Assembly (NCBI RefSeq): GCF_001618685.1
Contig: NZ_CP014342.1
Coordinates: 2,604,001 to 2,668,000, forward strand
DNA from: Geobacillus subterraneus
Lineage (GTDB): Bacteria > Bacillota > Bacilli > Bacillales > Anoxybacillaceae
Length of the DNA: 64,000 bases
Direction: 5' to 3'
Positions 26,554-35,737 of this stretch are shown here, piece after piece; position 1 is the stretch's first letter, and every line of letters begins with the position of its first letter. The position numbers were made by a program, and so were the translations under genes. The notes under the pieces are model-generated. The model searched no databases. It was not told the DNA's origin and saw only the letters and a program-made list of their open reading frames with translations.

Positions 26554-27531
26554 CTATTTTTCATTACCCGCTTTCTTTGGTGCTGAAACAGCCAAAAACG
26601 CCGGCTTGTAAAATGAACGGTTGTCAAGGGCAAAAATGCGTTCCGTGAACTCACCCGGCTTCACCTTTTCCAGCGCGCGGTCGATCATATTCATTTTCGC
26701 ATCCAAATTATCAATATAATGAAGCACTTCCGCCTCTTTGACAAGCGGCGGCTTCGGGCTGCCCCACTCCGCTTTGCCATGGTGCGACAGAACGAGATGC
26801 TGCAAAATGACGACTTCTTCACCTTGAATGCTGAGCTGCTCGGCCGCCTTGCTAATTTCGCTGACCATGATTGAAATATGACCGAGCAAATTGCCTTCAA
26901 GCGTATACACCGCCGATACTGGGCCGGACAGTTCGATCACTTTGCCAAGGTCATGCAAAATAATGCCGGCATAAAGCAAGTCTTTATTGAGCGACGGATA
27001 CAAACGGACAAGCGCCTCAGCAAGTTCGAGCATCGAGACGACGTGATACGCCAGTCCAGAAATAAACTCATGATGGTTTTTCGTCGCCGCTGGATACTCA
27101 AAAAACGGCTTTTCATATTTCTTCAGCAAATAACGCGTAATGCGCTGAATGTTTGGATTTTCCATGGAAAATATGTAATCCATCACTTTCGCCTTCATTT
27201 CCTCACGAGTAAGCGGAGCAGTCTCTAAAAAATCATCAACACGCACCGCTTCGCTCGGATGGGCGGGGCGGATCGAGCGGATGCGAAGCTGCAGTTTGCC
27301 GCGGTAATTATGAATATCACCGACCACTTTGACAATGCATTCCGGCGCGTACCGTTCCTCATCGTCAGGAGACACATCCCACAGCTTTGCTTCAATGTCG
27401 CCGCTTTTATCTTGTAAAATTAATGTTAAAAACGGCTTGCCGTTGCTGGCAATGCCTTTCGTTGCGGATTTGATGAGCAAAAAGAGATCAACTTGTTCCC
27501 CAACCTCATAATGGATGATGCCTTTCGCCAC
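26554..27531 (-). CDS. yhaM: 3'-5' exoribonuclease YhaM
   Basis: 325 residues: an N-terminal OB-fold (about 14-90, [22 protein letters not shown]) and an HD-domain nuclease core with H154 in KNHHEF, H163 and the HD pair at 193-194 (ILHDLGKV). YhaM trims RNA and DNA 3' ends using Mn2+. GTG at 27531 after GGAGGAG was chosen; the upstream extension has no family similarity. First gene of a probable yhaM-(41 aa)-yhaL run. Confidence 0.92.
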   Translation of the reverse strand: MAKGIIHYEVGEQVDLFLLIKSATKGIASNGKPFLTLILQDKSGDIEAKLWDVSPDDEERYAPECIVKVVGDIHNYRGKLQLRIRSIRPAHPSEAVRVDDFLETAPLTREEMKAKVMDYIFSMENPNIQRITRYLLKKYEKPFFEYPAATKNHHEFISGLAYHVVSMLELAEALVRLYPSLNKDLLYAGIILHDLGKVIELSGPVSAVYTLEGNLLGHISIMVSEISKAAEQLSIQGEEVVILQHLVLSHHGKAEWGSPKPPLVKEAEVLHYIDNLDAKMNMIDRALEKVKPGEFTERIFALDNRSFYKPAFLAVSAPKKAGNEK

Positions 27532-27599
27532 TTCGTTCTCCTCCGTTTCTCTGTACGTATTTTCTAGTATATCATAACGGGCAAAGGGCAAAAAGAAAG

Positions 27600-27618
27600 C
27601 CTTGCCGAAACGGCAAGG
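27600..27618 (-). terminator. Terminator of yhaPQ
   Basis: CCTTGCCG / CGGCAAGG with a 3-nt loop; on the minus strand it is followed by CTTTCTTTTTG. Confidence 0.85.
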
Positions 27619-27648
27619 GAACATTAGCCCAAACGGCCCGTCCACTGT

Positions 27649-28878
27649 TTATTTTTTTGTCAGCTGGATGGCCTGTTTTATATCCTTGAAAATGTTCATT
27701 CGTCCATACATCAGCACGCCGCCTCGGTACACTTTGGCGCCAAAATAAATGAGCAAGGCAATCGTCGCCGCCAAAAGCGCAAGGCAAAGCGCCACTTCCC
27801 ATCCCGGCACGGAAACGAGGCCAATGCGCAAAAACATGAGCATCGGCGCGAAAAAGGGAACGAACGAAGCGCCGGTCACGAACGCCGACTCTGGCGCATT
27901 CAAGCCAAACATCGCGATCATAAAGGCAGCGACAACCAGCATCATGACCGGCGTAATCGCCGGCTGTACATCCTCAACCCGGCTGACGAGCGAACCGAGC
28001 ACGGCAAACAGCACCGCGTACAAGAGGTAACCGAGCAAGAAAAAAACGAGTGCATACACAAAGATTGAGGCCGGCAGGTGATCCAATCCGAGGAAACGCC
28101 ACACTTCCTGTCCGCTCGTTTTTAACGCGGCGAACGCAACGGCGAAAAACACGAAAAATTGCGTCAAGCTGACAAGCGCAACGCCGATGATTTTGCCAAA
28201 CAGCTGTTGGACTGGCGGGACGCTTGACACTAAAATTTCCATCACGCGCGACGATTTTTCCGTCGCCACCTCCGTCGCGATCATGCCGCCATACATCAAG
28301 ACGAACATATACATCGCGAACAGAAGGACATAAACGAGAGAGCGCGCTTCGTTCAGCTCCTCTTCCGTCTTCGCGTTTTTTTCCAATGCCACCTTTTGGA
28401 ACGGAACCGGTTTGGAAAGCTCCGCCATCTGTTCATCCGTCAGCCCGAGCTTAGCAGCTGAAAGTGCTGTTTTCAGCTGGCTTAGCGCTCGTTCCAACAC
28501 CTCAGGCGTCTGATTGTCCACAATCGTATTGGCATAATACACCGCTGCCGGCAATCCTTCCGCATCCATCGACAAGACGAGCAATCCGTCCCATTTGCCT
28601 TCTTTGACCGCTTCTTTCGCTTCGTTTTCCATATCCGTAATTTTCGTCAACGCGATTTGATTATGGTTTGCCTGCTTCGCAAGCGGACCGTACAAAGATC
28701 CCGTGCGGTCAATGACCGCGACATGAGGCTTTTCATCACCGGTGAAAAACTCAATGATCGGCTGAATGTTGGCCACCCCGATGATCAACAGGCAAGTGAT
28801 GGCAGTGGTCACCAAAAATGCTTTCGCCTTCAGCTTCGTCTGATACGTATGTACCGCCACAAGGAAAAACTTATTCAT
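27649..28878 (-). CDS. yhaP: NatB-like ABC exporter permease YhaP
   Basis: 409 residues, ABC-2 type permease: one N-terminal helix, a large extracytoplasmic domain (about 50-180), then five or more C-terminal helices with the RVMEILVSSVPPVQQLFGKI motif of the NatB/YhaP group. Such pairs export Na+ or other toxic compounds; substrate unproven here. ATG 28878 overlaps the end of yhaQ by 8 bp, giving coupled translation. Confidence 0.87.
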   Translation of the reverse strand: MNKFFLVAVHTYQTKLKAKAFLVTTAITCLLIIGVANIQPIIEFFTGDEKPHVAVIDRTGSLYGPLAKQANHNQIALTKITDMENEAKEAVKEGKWDGLLVLSMDAEGLPAAVYYANTIVDNQTPEVLERALSQLKTALSAAKLGLTDEQMAELSKPVPFQKVALEKNAKTEEELNEARSLVYVLLFAMYMFVLMYGGMIATEVATEKSSRVMEILVSSVPPVQQLFGKIIGVALVSLTQFFVFFAVAFAALKTSGQEVWRFLGLDHLPASIFVYALVFFLLGYLLYAVLFAVLGSLVSRVEDVQPAITPVMMLVVAAFMIAMFGLNAPESAFVTGASFVPFFAPMLMFLRIGLVSVPGWEVALCLALLAATIALLIYFGAKVYRGGVLMYGRMNIFKDIKQAIQLTKK

Positions 28879-29770
28879 ACGCCGCACCTACTTTTTCAAT
28901 AAAGATATCATTCAGAGACGGTTCCTCCAAGGCAAACAGACGAACCGCGAATTTTCCTGCTATATGACCGAGTATCGCTTGCGCCGTCTCCTCATTGGCG
29001 ATTTGCAGCCGCACCCCTTCCGCCGTCCGCTTCCACTGCAAAACACCAGGAAACCGCGCCAATTGTTCAAACGGTCCGTCTCCTTGAATGATAAGAATTT
29101 GCTTGCCAAACGAACGTTTCAGTTCACGCAGCGCTCCCGCCACCACCGCGCGGCCGCGGCGCAAAATGCATACATGCTCGCACAACTCTTCGACGTGTTC
29201 CATCCGATGACTTGAAAAAACAATGGTTGTTCCGTTTCGTTTTAAATCAAGCACCGCCTCTTTCAACAGCTCGACGTTTACCGGATCAAGTCCACTGAAA
29301 GGCTCATCTAAGATTAATAGATTCGGTCGATGAAGCACAGCGGCAATAAACTGGATTTTTTGTTGGTTGCCTTTCGACAACTCCTCAACCCGCTTGTTGG
29401 CGTAATCACGGATATGAAAACGCTCGAGCCAGCGATTGATTTCTGGGACAATATCGGCCTTTTTCATTCCGCGCAACCGTCCTAAATACAAAAGCTGCTC
29501 TTGCACTTTCAACTTCGGATACAATCCGCGCTCTTCCGGCAAATAACCGATCAGGTGACTTTTAGAGTAATCAATCGATTCTCCTTGCCACCGAATCGTG
29601 CCTTCTGTCGGCAATAGGAGCCCTAAAATCATCCGAAAGGTTGTCGTTTTTCCCGCTCCATTTGCCCCAAGCAATCCAAACATTTTCCCTTCTGGAACCG
29701 TCAACGTCAAATGATCAACAGCCGTCGTCTGACCAAATCGCTTCGTCACATCAATGATCTCTAAACTCAT
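28871..29770 (-). CDS. yhaQ: NatA-like ABC exporter ATPase YhaQ
   Basis: 299-residue ATPase partner of YhaP. Walker A GANGAGKTT near residue 38, signature LSKGNQQK, Walker B LLILDEPF and switch region FSSHRMEHVEEL. The extra C-terminal domain (DIFIEKVGAAYE end) is typical of NatA-type ATPases. ATG 29770 follows GGGGGAATGTGG. Order yhaQ-yhaP beside yhaM matches B. subtilis. Confidence 0.9.
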   Translation of the reverse strand: MSLEIIDVTKRFGQTTAVDHLTLTVPEGKMFGLLGANGAGKTTTFRMILGLLLPTEGTIRWQGESIDYSKSHLIGYLPEERGLYPKLKVQEQLLYLGRLRGMKKADIVPEINRWLERFHIRDYANKRVEELSKGNQQKIQFIAAVLHRPNLLILDEPFSGLDPVNVELLKEAVLDLKRNGTTIVFSSHRMEHVEELCEHVCILRRGRAVVAGALRELKRSFGKQILIIQGDGPFEQLARFPGVLQWKRTAEGVRLQIANEETAQAILGHIAGKFAVRLFALEEPSLNDIFIEKVGAAYE

Positions 29771-29917
29771 CCACATTCCCCCAAAATAAAATGAAATTTC
29801 CACCCCTATATATAACGTCTACCACCTAAAAAAAGTTTCAACCACAAGCAGGAATTTTCCTTATGATTCGCTAATGAAAAAGAAGTGAATCATGATTCAG
29901 CGAAGGGAGATGTTCAC

Positions 29918-30103
29918 ATGCCGACGTATACGTTGACCGCTTTTGAACGTAATGGAGAAAAGTTGCTTGATGAGACATTTGAAGCGGCCAATGATGAGGA
30001 AGCAAAAAAAATCGGCGAACAGAAGCTGCGCGAACGCGGCTGTTTTGATAAGACACATCGCTGCGTCAACGCAAGCGGCAAGCTGATTTTGTTTCACCGC
30101 TAA
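29918..30103 (+). CDS. yhzD: YhzD-family small protein
   Basis: 61 residues, starting MPTYTLTAFERNGEKLLDET and ending HRCVNASGKLILFHR. Size, context next to hemZ and the TLTxFExNGEKLLDE pattern fit YhzD-like proteins of Bacillaceae; function unknown, probably a compact alpha/beta fold. ATG at 29918 is 8 bases after GAAGGGAG. An upstream in-frame ATG (29885 reading) lacks a ribosome-binding site. Ends at a shared terminator with hemZ. Confidence 0.8.
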   Translation: MPTYTLTAFERNGEKLLDETFEAANDEEAKKIGEQKLRERGCFDKTHRCVNASGKLILFHR

Positions 30104-30138
30104 GCGAAAACACCCCGGGCGCCCGGGGTGTTTTCGCT
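30103..30138. terminator. Perfect 36-bp palindromic terminator between yhzD and hemZ
   Basis: AGCGAAAACACCCCGGGC followed directly by GCCCGGGGTGTTTTCGCT. It spans from the last base of the yhzD stop to the last base of the hemZ stop and serves both convergent genes. Confidence 0.85.
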
Positions 30139-31643
30139 CAGCCAAACAAGGCGGCCATGATGGTCAATTTTTCTTCTGTATATTCCATAAAATGTTCGTT
30201 ATACACCTTCGGCTCTTTCGGATTCGCCTGACGGGTGAGTTTCCTTGTTTTCGGGTCGACAAATTTGCTTGACGCCCCGCAGCCGAGTCCGATGATCGAC
30301 TGCTGCTCTTCCATGATCATAATATTGTAAATGCTCTCATGTCCCGGCAAGGCGTAACCGACATTTTCGAGATTGCCGAGAATATTTTTTTGCCGATACA
30401 AATAATACGGCACATAACCATGCTTGCTCGTCCACTCTTCGGCCGCTTTCATCATCGCCTGTATTTCTTCGCGGCCGGCGACTTTATACTTTTGTTTGTT
30501 TTTCGTCATTTCCGAAGCCCGCTTAAACGACAGCGTATGAACGGTGAGCGACTCCGGCATGAGCCGTTCCGTCTCGGCGAGCGTATGCGTAAACTCCGGC
30601 AGCCCTTCGCCAGGCAGGCCGATAATTAAGTCCATATTAATATTGTTCATCCCCATTTTTCGTGCCAAGTGAAATTTGTTGATCGTTTCCTCAACAGTAT
30701 GATGGCGGCCGATCGCTTTTAACGTCTCTTGGATATACGATTGCGGATTGATGCTAATGCGGTCGATCCGCCATTTTTTCAAGACGTCAAGCTTTTCTGG
30801 CGTAATCGTGTCCGGCCGCCCAGCTTCGACGGTTATTTCACGGATGCGGTCGACATCTGGAAATACGTTGTACATATGGGCGTACAGCCGGTCCATTTCC
30901 TCGGCCGTAATGCTCGTCGGCGTCCCGCCGCCGTAATAAATCGTCGTAATCCGGATGCCGCGTTCGCGCAAAAAGCGGCCGACCGCTTCCATTTCGTAAT
31001 GAAGCCCGGCTAAAAAGGCGTCAACCGACCCTTGGCGGCCGTTGATTGCATACGCCGGAAACGTGCAGTACGCACATTTCGTCGGACAAAACGGAATGCC
31101 GATATAAATGCTCACTTCATGGGCCAAATCGTACAAGTCCGGCACCACCGTGAGCTGGCGGTCAACGATCGCTTGCATGAGCTCGATTTTTTCTTTTGTT
31201 ACTAAATATTCTTGCGCTAGCTTCCGATGCGCCTCTTCTTTCGTCATCCCGGAACGCAGCAGCTGATGAAGCAGCTTCACCGGGCGGACGCCGGTTAAAA
31301 TGCCCCACGGCTGCACGATGCCGGTATAACGTTCAAGAAGCGTTATATACACATGGAAAACCGCGTTTTTCAACTGTTTTTCGCGCGCTTTTCCATCGGC
31401 TTCAGCCGGCGCCTCATGCTCATGCCCGGCCTCCTCGACGCGCCCGGACGTCCGATCCGCCAGCGTTCCGGAAACGGTGATGCGGCCGTTCTCGTTAACA
31501 GTAAACGAAACGGAGATATCCGCTTCCGGAAGCGGCGTAAATGAAAGCGCGGCCGATTCAAAAAACAGCTCGCTCATCACTTCGAGCGGACGCTGAAACC
31601 GTTCGGGATTCGGCAGTCCTTGAATTTCGATACGCACGTTCAT
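30138..31643 (-). CDS. hemZ: Oxygen-independent coproporphyrinogen III dehydrogenase-type HemZ
   Basis: Radical-SAM enzyme of the HemN/HemZ group, for heme synthesis under low oxygen. 501 residues, as in B. subtilis HemZ. The [4Fe-4S] motif CPTKCAYC has C186, C190 and C193, preceded by IYIGIPF and followed by YYGGGTPTS. The N-terminal 180-residue extension is characteristic of HemZ. ATG 31643 sits right behind AAAAGGTG. Complements the aerobic hemEHY operon at 11.5-15 kb. Confidence 0.93.
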   Translation of the reverse strand: MNVRIEIQGLPNPERFQRPLEVMSELFFESAALSFTPLPEADISVSFTVNENGRITVSGTLADRTSGRVEEAGHEHEAPAEADGKAREKQLKNAVFHVYITLLERYTGIVQPWGILTGVRPVKLLHQLLRSGMTKEEAHRKLAQEYLVTKEKIELMQAIVDRQLTVVPDLYDLAHEVSIYIGIPFCPTKCAYCTFPAYAINGRQGSVDAFLAGLHYEMEAVGRFLRERGIRITTIYYGGGTPTSITAEEMDRLYAHMYNVFPDVDRIREITVEAGRPDTITPEKLDVLKKWRIDRISINPQSYIQETLKAIGRHHTVEETINKFHLARKMGMNNINMDLIIGLPGEGLPEFTHTLAETERLMPESLTVHTLSFKRASEMTKNKQKYKVAGREEIQAMMKAAEEWTSKHGYVPYYLYRQKNILGNLENVGYALPGHESIYNIMIMEEQQSIIGLGCGASSKFVDPKTRKLTRQANPKEPKVYNEHFMEYTEEKLTIMAALFG

Positions 31644-31950
31644 CACCTTTTCTGTCAAACTTCTTTCAGTGTACAGAACTGCTGTTTCCCTCGTCAAGCG
31701 GAAGAATGCACCTCCCCCGCCGCCTTTACGGGAAAGCGCCGCTTCGATCCAGGTGATGAAAAAATCAACGATGCAAACAGACCACAGATCGTTTCTCGAT
31801 GGCGGTTTCAGAAAGAAAAAAAGAGGTCTCCAACACAACGGGACCCCCTTTTTTCAATAGGCTATATATACATTGAACGGTTTCACAATTCGATATGCTC
31901 TGTCCCACTAGAGAGCAGACCGCTTTTGAGTCAGTCCCCTCCCTTGCCGT
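31644..31950. other. Spacer between yhaX and hemZ
   Basis: Contains the yhaX terminator (31816-31854) and the hemZ upstream region. No ORF with a ribosome-binding site and no recognised operator was found. Confidence 0.5.
31816..31854 (-). terminator. Terminator of yhaX
   Basis: Imperfect stem AAAAAAGaGGTCtCC / GGgACCcCTTTTTT; on the minus strand GGTCCC..GGAGACC runs into TCTTTTTTTC. Confidence 0.7.
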
Positions 31951-32814
31951 TTACTGTTTCGTTTTAAGTTTTTGCAAAAATTCGATTCGCTGTTGTTTGC
32001 GGAAATGTTCTTTTACCATGTAAGCGACGCCGAGCTGTTCGTTCGAGCGCGTCACCCAGTCGGCTGCCCGCTTCACCTCGGCCGGCGCATTGCCCATGGC
32101 GACGCCAAGCCCAGCCGCCTCAATCACCGGCAAGTCGTCAACGCCATCGCCGATCACTACCGTTTCTTTGAGCGATACGCCGATATGCTGAGCGAGCCGG
32201 CGCAGCCCAGCGAGCTTGGATACGCCTTGCGGGACAATTTCCATTTTTCCGCCCGGCTGCATAATCATATCAATGGACGGAACGGATTTCGCCAGCACAG
32301 CCGCGGCTTCATCCCGCTCCGCATCCCCGGCAAAATAGACATCCATTTTCGGCACGGCCATCGGTTCGTCGATCAGCACATCGCCGAGCGAATCGACAAA
32401 CTGGGTCGGGTAGAAAAACGGATCGCTTGACGAGAGCACTGTCTGTACGACGAGATTTTTTTTCACTTTTTTCCGGTTGCCGAGCGAATACCGCTCATGC
32501 ATCAGACGAATATTGCAGTTAAAGTTTTCCAAAATCTGCACAATGTTAAACGTCCGCTCTTCTGGAATTACCGCCTCAAACAGCTTGTCATCAAGCGTTT
32601 TGCCGATGATCGCCCCTTGAAAGGTGATAAGCAACCCATCAAGCCGCAGCGCTTTGGCCACTTTGCGGGCGGAGAGCAAATTGCGGCTCGTGATTAATGT
32701 GACGTAAACCCCTTTTCGCTTCACATAGTCGACCGCCTCTTTCGTTTCGCGCGGCAGGCGGCCGTTATTTTTCAAAATGGTTCCATCGATGTTGAGCGCT
32801 AACAGCTTATACAC
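31951..32814 (-). CDS. yhaX: Cof-type HAD-superfamily protein YhaX
   Basis: 287 residues, HAD hydrolase of subfamily IIB by layout: motif I region LLALNIDGTILKNNG (N8-x-D10), motif II TSR, cap domain, and motif IV GDGVDDLPV. The nucleophile position, normally Asp in DxDGT, is Asn (N8), so classical phosphatase chemistry would be impaired. B. subtilis YhaX, in the same place near hemZ, is sporulation-expressed. GTG start at 32814 follows AAAGGGGGAG. Confidence 0.85.
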   Translation of the reverse strand: MYKLLALNIDGTILKNNGRLPRETKEAVDYVKRKGVYVTLITSRNLLSARKVAKALRLDGLLITFQGAIIGKTLDDKLFEAVIPEERTFNIVQILENFNCNIRLMHERYSLGNRKKVKKNLVVQTVLSSSDPFFYPTQFVDSLGDVLIDEPMAVPKMDVYFAGDAERDEAAAVLAKSVPSIDMIMQPGGKMEIVPQGVSKLAGLRRLAQHIGVSLKETVVIGDGVDDLPVIEAAGLGVAMGNAPAEVKRAADWVTRSNEQLGVAYMVKEHFRKQQRIEFLQKLKTKQ

Positions 32815-32940
32815 GGCTGTCTCCCCCTTTTGTCCGTCCCTCGTTTTCCGTCAACTTTCTTTGACGCCGCCTCTTCATCTGCTAGCGGCAGCTTTGCATT
32901 TCCTGTCATTCTCATGACTATGACAGAACGGACAAAAAAA

Positions 32941-32960
32941 GAACACCCGACCGGGTGTTC
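32941..32960 (-). terminator. Terminator of yheA
   Basis: GAACACCCG / CGGGTGTTC, 2-nt spacer; on the minus strand followed by TTTTTTTG. Confidence 0.85.
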
Positions 32961-32964
32961 TTTC

Positions 32965-33324
32965 CTATTTTTCTCCCATCAACGAACGATGCAACTCTTC
33001 GAGCGGTTTCATGGCGATCTGTTGGACTTCAGCGATCGTCATGCTCATTTGCTGCTCGAGTGCCATCAAGCGAGCTAATTTGGCGTTTTGCTGGGCGAGC
33101 GCCATCGCCTTTTGCGCCTGTTCCATTTCATCCGGCAAGATGGCCGCTCCGCGCATTTGTTTTTCGTGCAGCCGGAGCTGAATGTCGCGGAAGTTGGCAA
33201 ACAGCCGGTAGGCGGTTTCATCACGACGGACATCTTCGTACGCGTGTTTCAGCTGCTGAAATGGCTGGCTCGCCCGAATCGCCTGCTCAAGCTGTCTGGC
33301 GAGCGCGTGAAGAGATTCAGACAT
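32965..33324 (-). CDS. yheA: YheA/YmcA-family protein (UPF0342)
   Basis: 119-residue all-helical protein of the YlbF/YmcA-like family, with regularly spaced charged and hydrophobic residues suggesting coiled coils (LEQAIRASQPFQQLKHAYED, LHEKQMRG). Function of YheA unknown; relatives act in the Y-complex affecting RNA processing. ATG preceded by GGAGGC. Adjacent to yheB as in B. subtilis, and has its own terminator. Confidence 0.87.
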   Translation of the reverse strand: MSESLHALARQLEQAIRASQPFQQLKHAYEDVRRDETAYRLFANFRDIQLRLHEKQMRGAAILPDEMEQAQKAMALAQQNAKLARLMALEQQMSMTIAEVQQIAMKPLEELHRSLMGEK

Positions 33325-33395
33325 AAAAAGAGCCTCCTACACGAATATCGTTCACGTTCTAACGTATGCGCCAACGGGCGGCGATATGCCCAAAG

Positions 33396-34529
33396 CTACA
33401 GCCATAAGCCGATCGTGCCTTGAACGGCGCCGATCAGCGCGCCAAGCAAAGCGCCCAAATACGTAATCATTTTCAGCTCGCGGCGGGCAATTGATAAAAT
33501 GATCGCCTCTAATCTTCTTAGTGAAAACGACTCCACTTGATCGCGGACAATGTCTGCCAATCCAAGCTGCGCCACGATTCCCTCGATCTTATCACCAAGC
33601 ACATGGATCGCTTTGCCCGTTGCCTGTGGAACGAGACGGTCAAACAGTTCCTGTTCATACGGAGCGACAAGCTCGGCGATGGGGCGGTGCAGCCAGCCGT
33701 TGCTCCGCACAAGACGACGGGCGGCGGCGCGCACCGCCTCGTGAATACGCTGGCGCCCGATCATCCCTTCCACAGCGGCCAGCGGATAGTCGAGCCACTT
33801 GTTCCATTCCGTCCAAAGAAGGCGGGCTAGCATCGTTCTTGTACCGGCATGGCGTAAAAATTTGCTCAGCTCCGATTGCACTTTATCAACGAGATTGACA
33901 TTGCCGAGCAACATGTGCAACATGCCTCCGACCATCCCTCTCTCTTGGAAAAAGCGGTCAACCATGCCCGCCAGCTGCCGTTTTCCTTCTTCGCTGCTGA
34001 AATAGTCAAGCACCCGGTCAGCCAAGTAGTCGGCCAATGTGTCGATGCGCGCCTCCATCGCCCCCTTCAATTCCGGCGGCAATAGATCGCGAATAGGCCG
34101 CAGACGCCACGTTTCCCCCCATCGTTCATACGCCTGCTCCGCTTGTTCAGCTGCCAGCTCACTAAGCCGCTCATCAGGCAAATGGACGCTGAGGCGTTCA
34201 AGCAGTTGGGCCGGTGTTTCCCGGCGCGAAAGCCACCGTTTCAACCATTCGCGCCCCCAATCAGCCGCCCCCGCCGCGAAGGCAGAATCGGTGAGCTTGC
34301 GCCGCAGCCCTTCCGGCGTCACTAAATGCTCAACGACCGTTTTCCCGAGCTGTTCGGCGAGTTCCCGCTTCCGTTTCGGGATCAAGCCGGGAGTTAGCGG
34401 CAGCCGCTTCCCGCCTATGTAGATTGGTTCATATGGGCGAAACAACATGACGATCGCGATAAAGTTCGTCACCCCGCCGATGAGCGCCCCGACCGCCATC
34501 ATAAACACCAAATAAACGAACGTGTCCAT
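33396..34529 (-). CDS. yheB: DUF445 membrane protein YheB
   Basis: 377 residues: an N-terminal membrane helix ([22 protein letters not shown]), the conserved segment [24 protein letters not shown] (DUF445 hallmark [10 protein letters not shown]), a long amphipathic helical middle and a C-terminal membrane helix ([21 protein letters not shown]). Function unknown. Divergent from the ATP-grasp cluster, as yheB is from yheCD in B. subtilis. Confidence 0.88.
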   Translation of the reverse strand: MDTFVYLVFMMAVGALIGGVTNFIAIVMLFRPYEPIYIGGKRLPLTPGLIPKRKRELAEQLGKTVVEHLVTPEGLRRKLTDSAFAAGAADWGREWLKRWLSRRETPAQLLERLSVHLPDERLSELAAEQAEQAYERWGETWRLRPIRDLLPPELKGAMEARIDTLADYLADRVLDYFSSEEGKRQLAGMVDRFFQERGMVGGMLHMLLGNVNLVDKVQSELSKFLRHAGTRTMLARLLWTEWNKWLDYPLAAVEGMIGRQRIHEAVRAAARRLVRSNGWLHRPIAELVAPYEQELFDRLVPQATGKAIHVLGDKIEGIVAQLGLADIVRDQVESFSLRRLEAIILSIARRELKMITYLGALLGALIGAVQGTIGLWL

Positions 34530-34558
34530 CGTCTTCCCCTTTCGTCCGTACCGCTGTC

Positions 34559-34586
34559 ACCAAACGGCCTCCCCCATCATACGATA
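34559..34586 (+). promoter_or_regulatory. Candidate sigma-K promoter for the ATP-grasp cluster
   Basis: AC at 34559-34560, a 17-base gap, then CATACGATA (34578-34586), a perfect match to the sigma-K -10 CATAnnnTA. It lies about 70 bases before the first cluster gene. The motif is short, so this is inference supported by the spore-coat role of the family. Confidence 0.45.
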
Positions 34587-34654
34587 CGGTATAAACGTTT
34601 GCCTAATTTTCCATTATAGAGCTTACCTGACGAATGCGCAAATGAGGGACTGCG

Positions 34655-35731
34655 ATGAGCAAACAACGAACCGTTGCCGTGCTGACGGAAATAAAGGAAA
34701 CAAGTGAACAAACATCGTTTAGGTCCATTCATCGTTTTTGCGAAGAATTGGCGCAATACGGGAAAGAGCGCGGCCTCTTTTTTTACGTCACATCGCCGTC
34801 GCTTTACTTGCAGCGCACCGGCTATCAATGGATTGACGGCGAGTGGGCGAAACGGGACGTGCCCCCGGCTGACGTGGTCTACAACCGGCTTCACTCGCGG
34901 CAATCGGAACATTCTCCTTTGTTCGCTGAATTGCTCATCCGTCTTGCCGAGGAAGGCGGGGCGATGTTCAACCGCCGTTTTTTGCATAAATGGGAAGTAT
35001 ACCGCCTGTTCGAGCGTCACGAATACTTGCACCCGCATTTGCCCAAAACGGCGTTATGGAGCAGCGAGGATGTGCTGGAGTCATTTCTCGGCGCCTTCCC
35101 ATCCGTCTTTCTCAAACCGATCCACGGCAGTCAAGGACGGGGGATCTTCTGCCTTGAACGTTCAGACGGCGGAATTCGCCTTCGCCATTCCACTTCCGCT
35201 TCAGCAGCCATATACAGCTCAACAGACACATTAGCTTCCGCTTTACGGCGACGAACGAAGCTGCCAATGATCGTTCAACAAGGGCTTGAGCTCCGCACGC
35301 TTGACGGCCGCCCGGTCGATTTCCGGCTCCTTTGCCATCGCGTCCGCAACAATCATTGGCGCGTCACCTCAGCCGTTGCCCGCGTAGCGCCGCCCGATCA
35401 GTTTGTGGCCAACCTCGCCCGCGGCGGGGAACTGATGGCGATCAATGCGGTATTGCGGAAATGGCATACGGCGTCGGACGCCTTCCACCAAAAACAGCTT
35501 CTCAAAGAAATTGCAATTGAAGCAGCGACTGTGCTCGCGTTCGAGGCGGAAGGGCTGTACGGGGAGTTTGGCATCGATCTCGCCATCGATGTTCATGGGC
35601 AGCCATGGATCATTGAGGTGAATACAAAGCCGTCGAAACAGACAGAGACGACGGCTGCCTCACAAACCGTTCGCCCGTCGGCGAAAGCGATTATTGACTA
35701 CTGTTTGACACTGATAGAGGAAAAGGAGTGA
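34655..35731 (+). CDS. YheC/YheD-family ATP-grasp protein 1
   Basis: 358-residue member of the ATPgrasp_YheCD family, the endospore coat-associated proteins of Bacillus. Typical landmarks: VVYNRLHSRQSE, NRRFLHKWEVYRLF, KPIHGSQGRGIF (ATP-binding Lys and Gly-rich loop) and the metal-binding C-terminal motif GEFGIDLAIDVHGQPWIIEVNTKPSK. ATP-grasp enzymes make acid-amine or acid-thiol bonds; no substrate is known for this family. First of four consecutive paralogues, ATG after GAGGGA. It begins a probable mother-cell operon. Confidence 0.85.
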   Translation: MSKQRTVAVLTEIKETSEQTSFRSIHRFCEELAQYGKERGLFFYVTSPSLYLQRTGYQWIDGEWAKRDVPPADVVYNRLHSRQSEHSPLFAELLIRLAEEGGAMFNRRFLHKWEVYRLFERHEYLHPHLPKTALWSSEDVLESFLGAFPSVFLKPIHGSQGRGIFCLERSDGGIRLRHSTSASAAIYSSTDTLASALRRRTKLPMIVQQGLELRTLDGRPVDFRLLCHRVRNNHWRVTSAVARVAPPDQFVANLARGGELMAINAVLRKWHTASDAFHQKQLLKEIAIEAATVLAFEAEGLYGEFGIDLAIDVHGQPWIIEVNTKPSKQTETTAASQTVRPSAKAIIDYCLTLIEEKE

Positions 35732-35737
35732 ACGACA

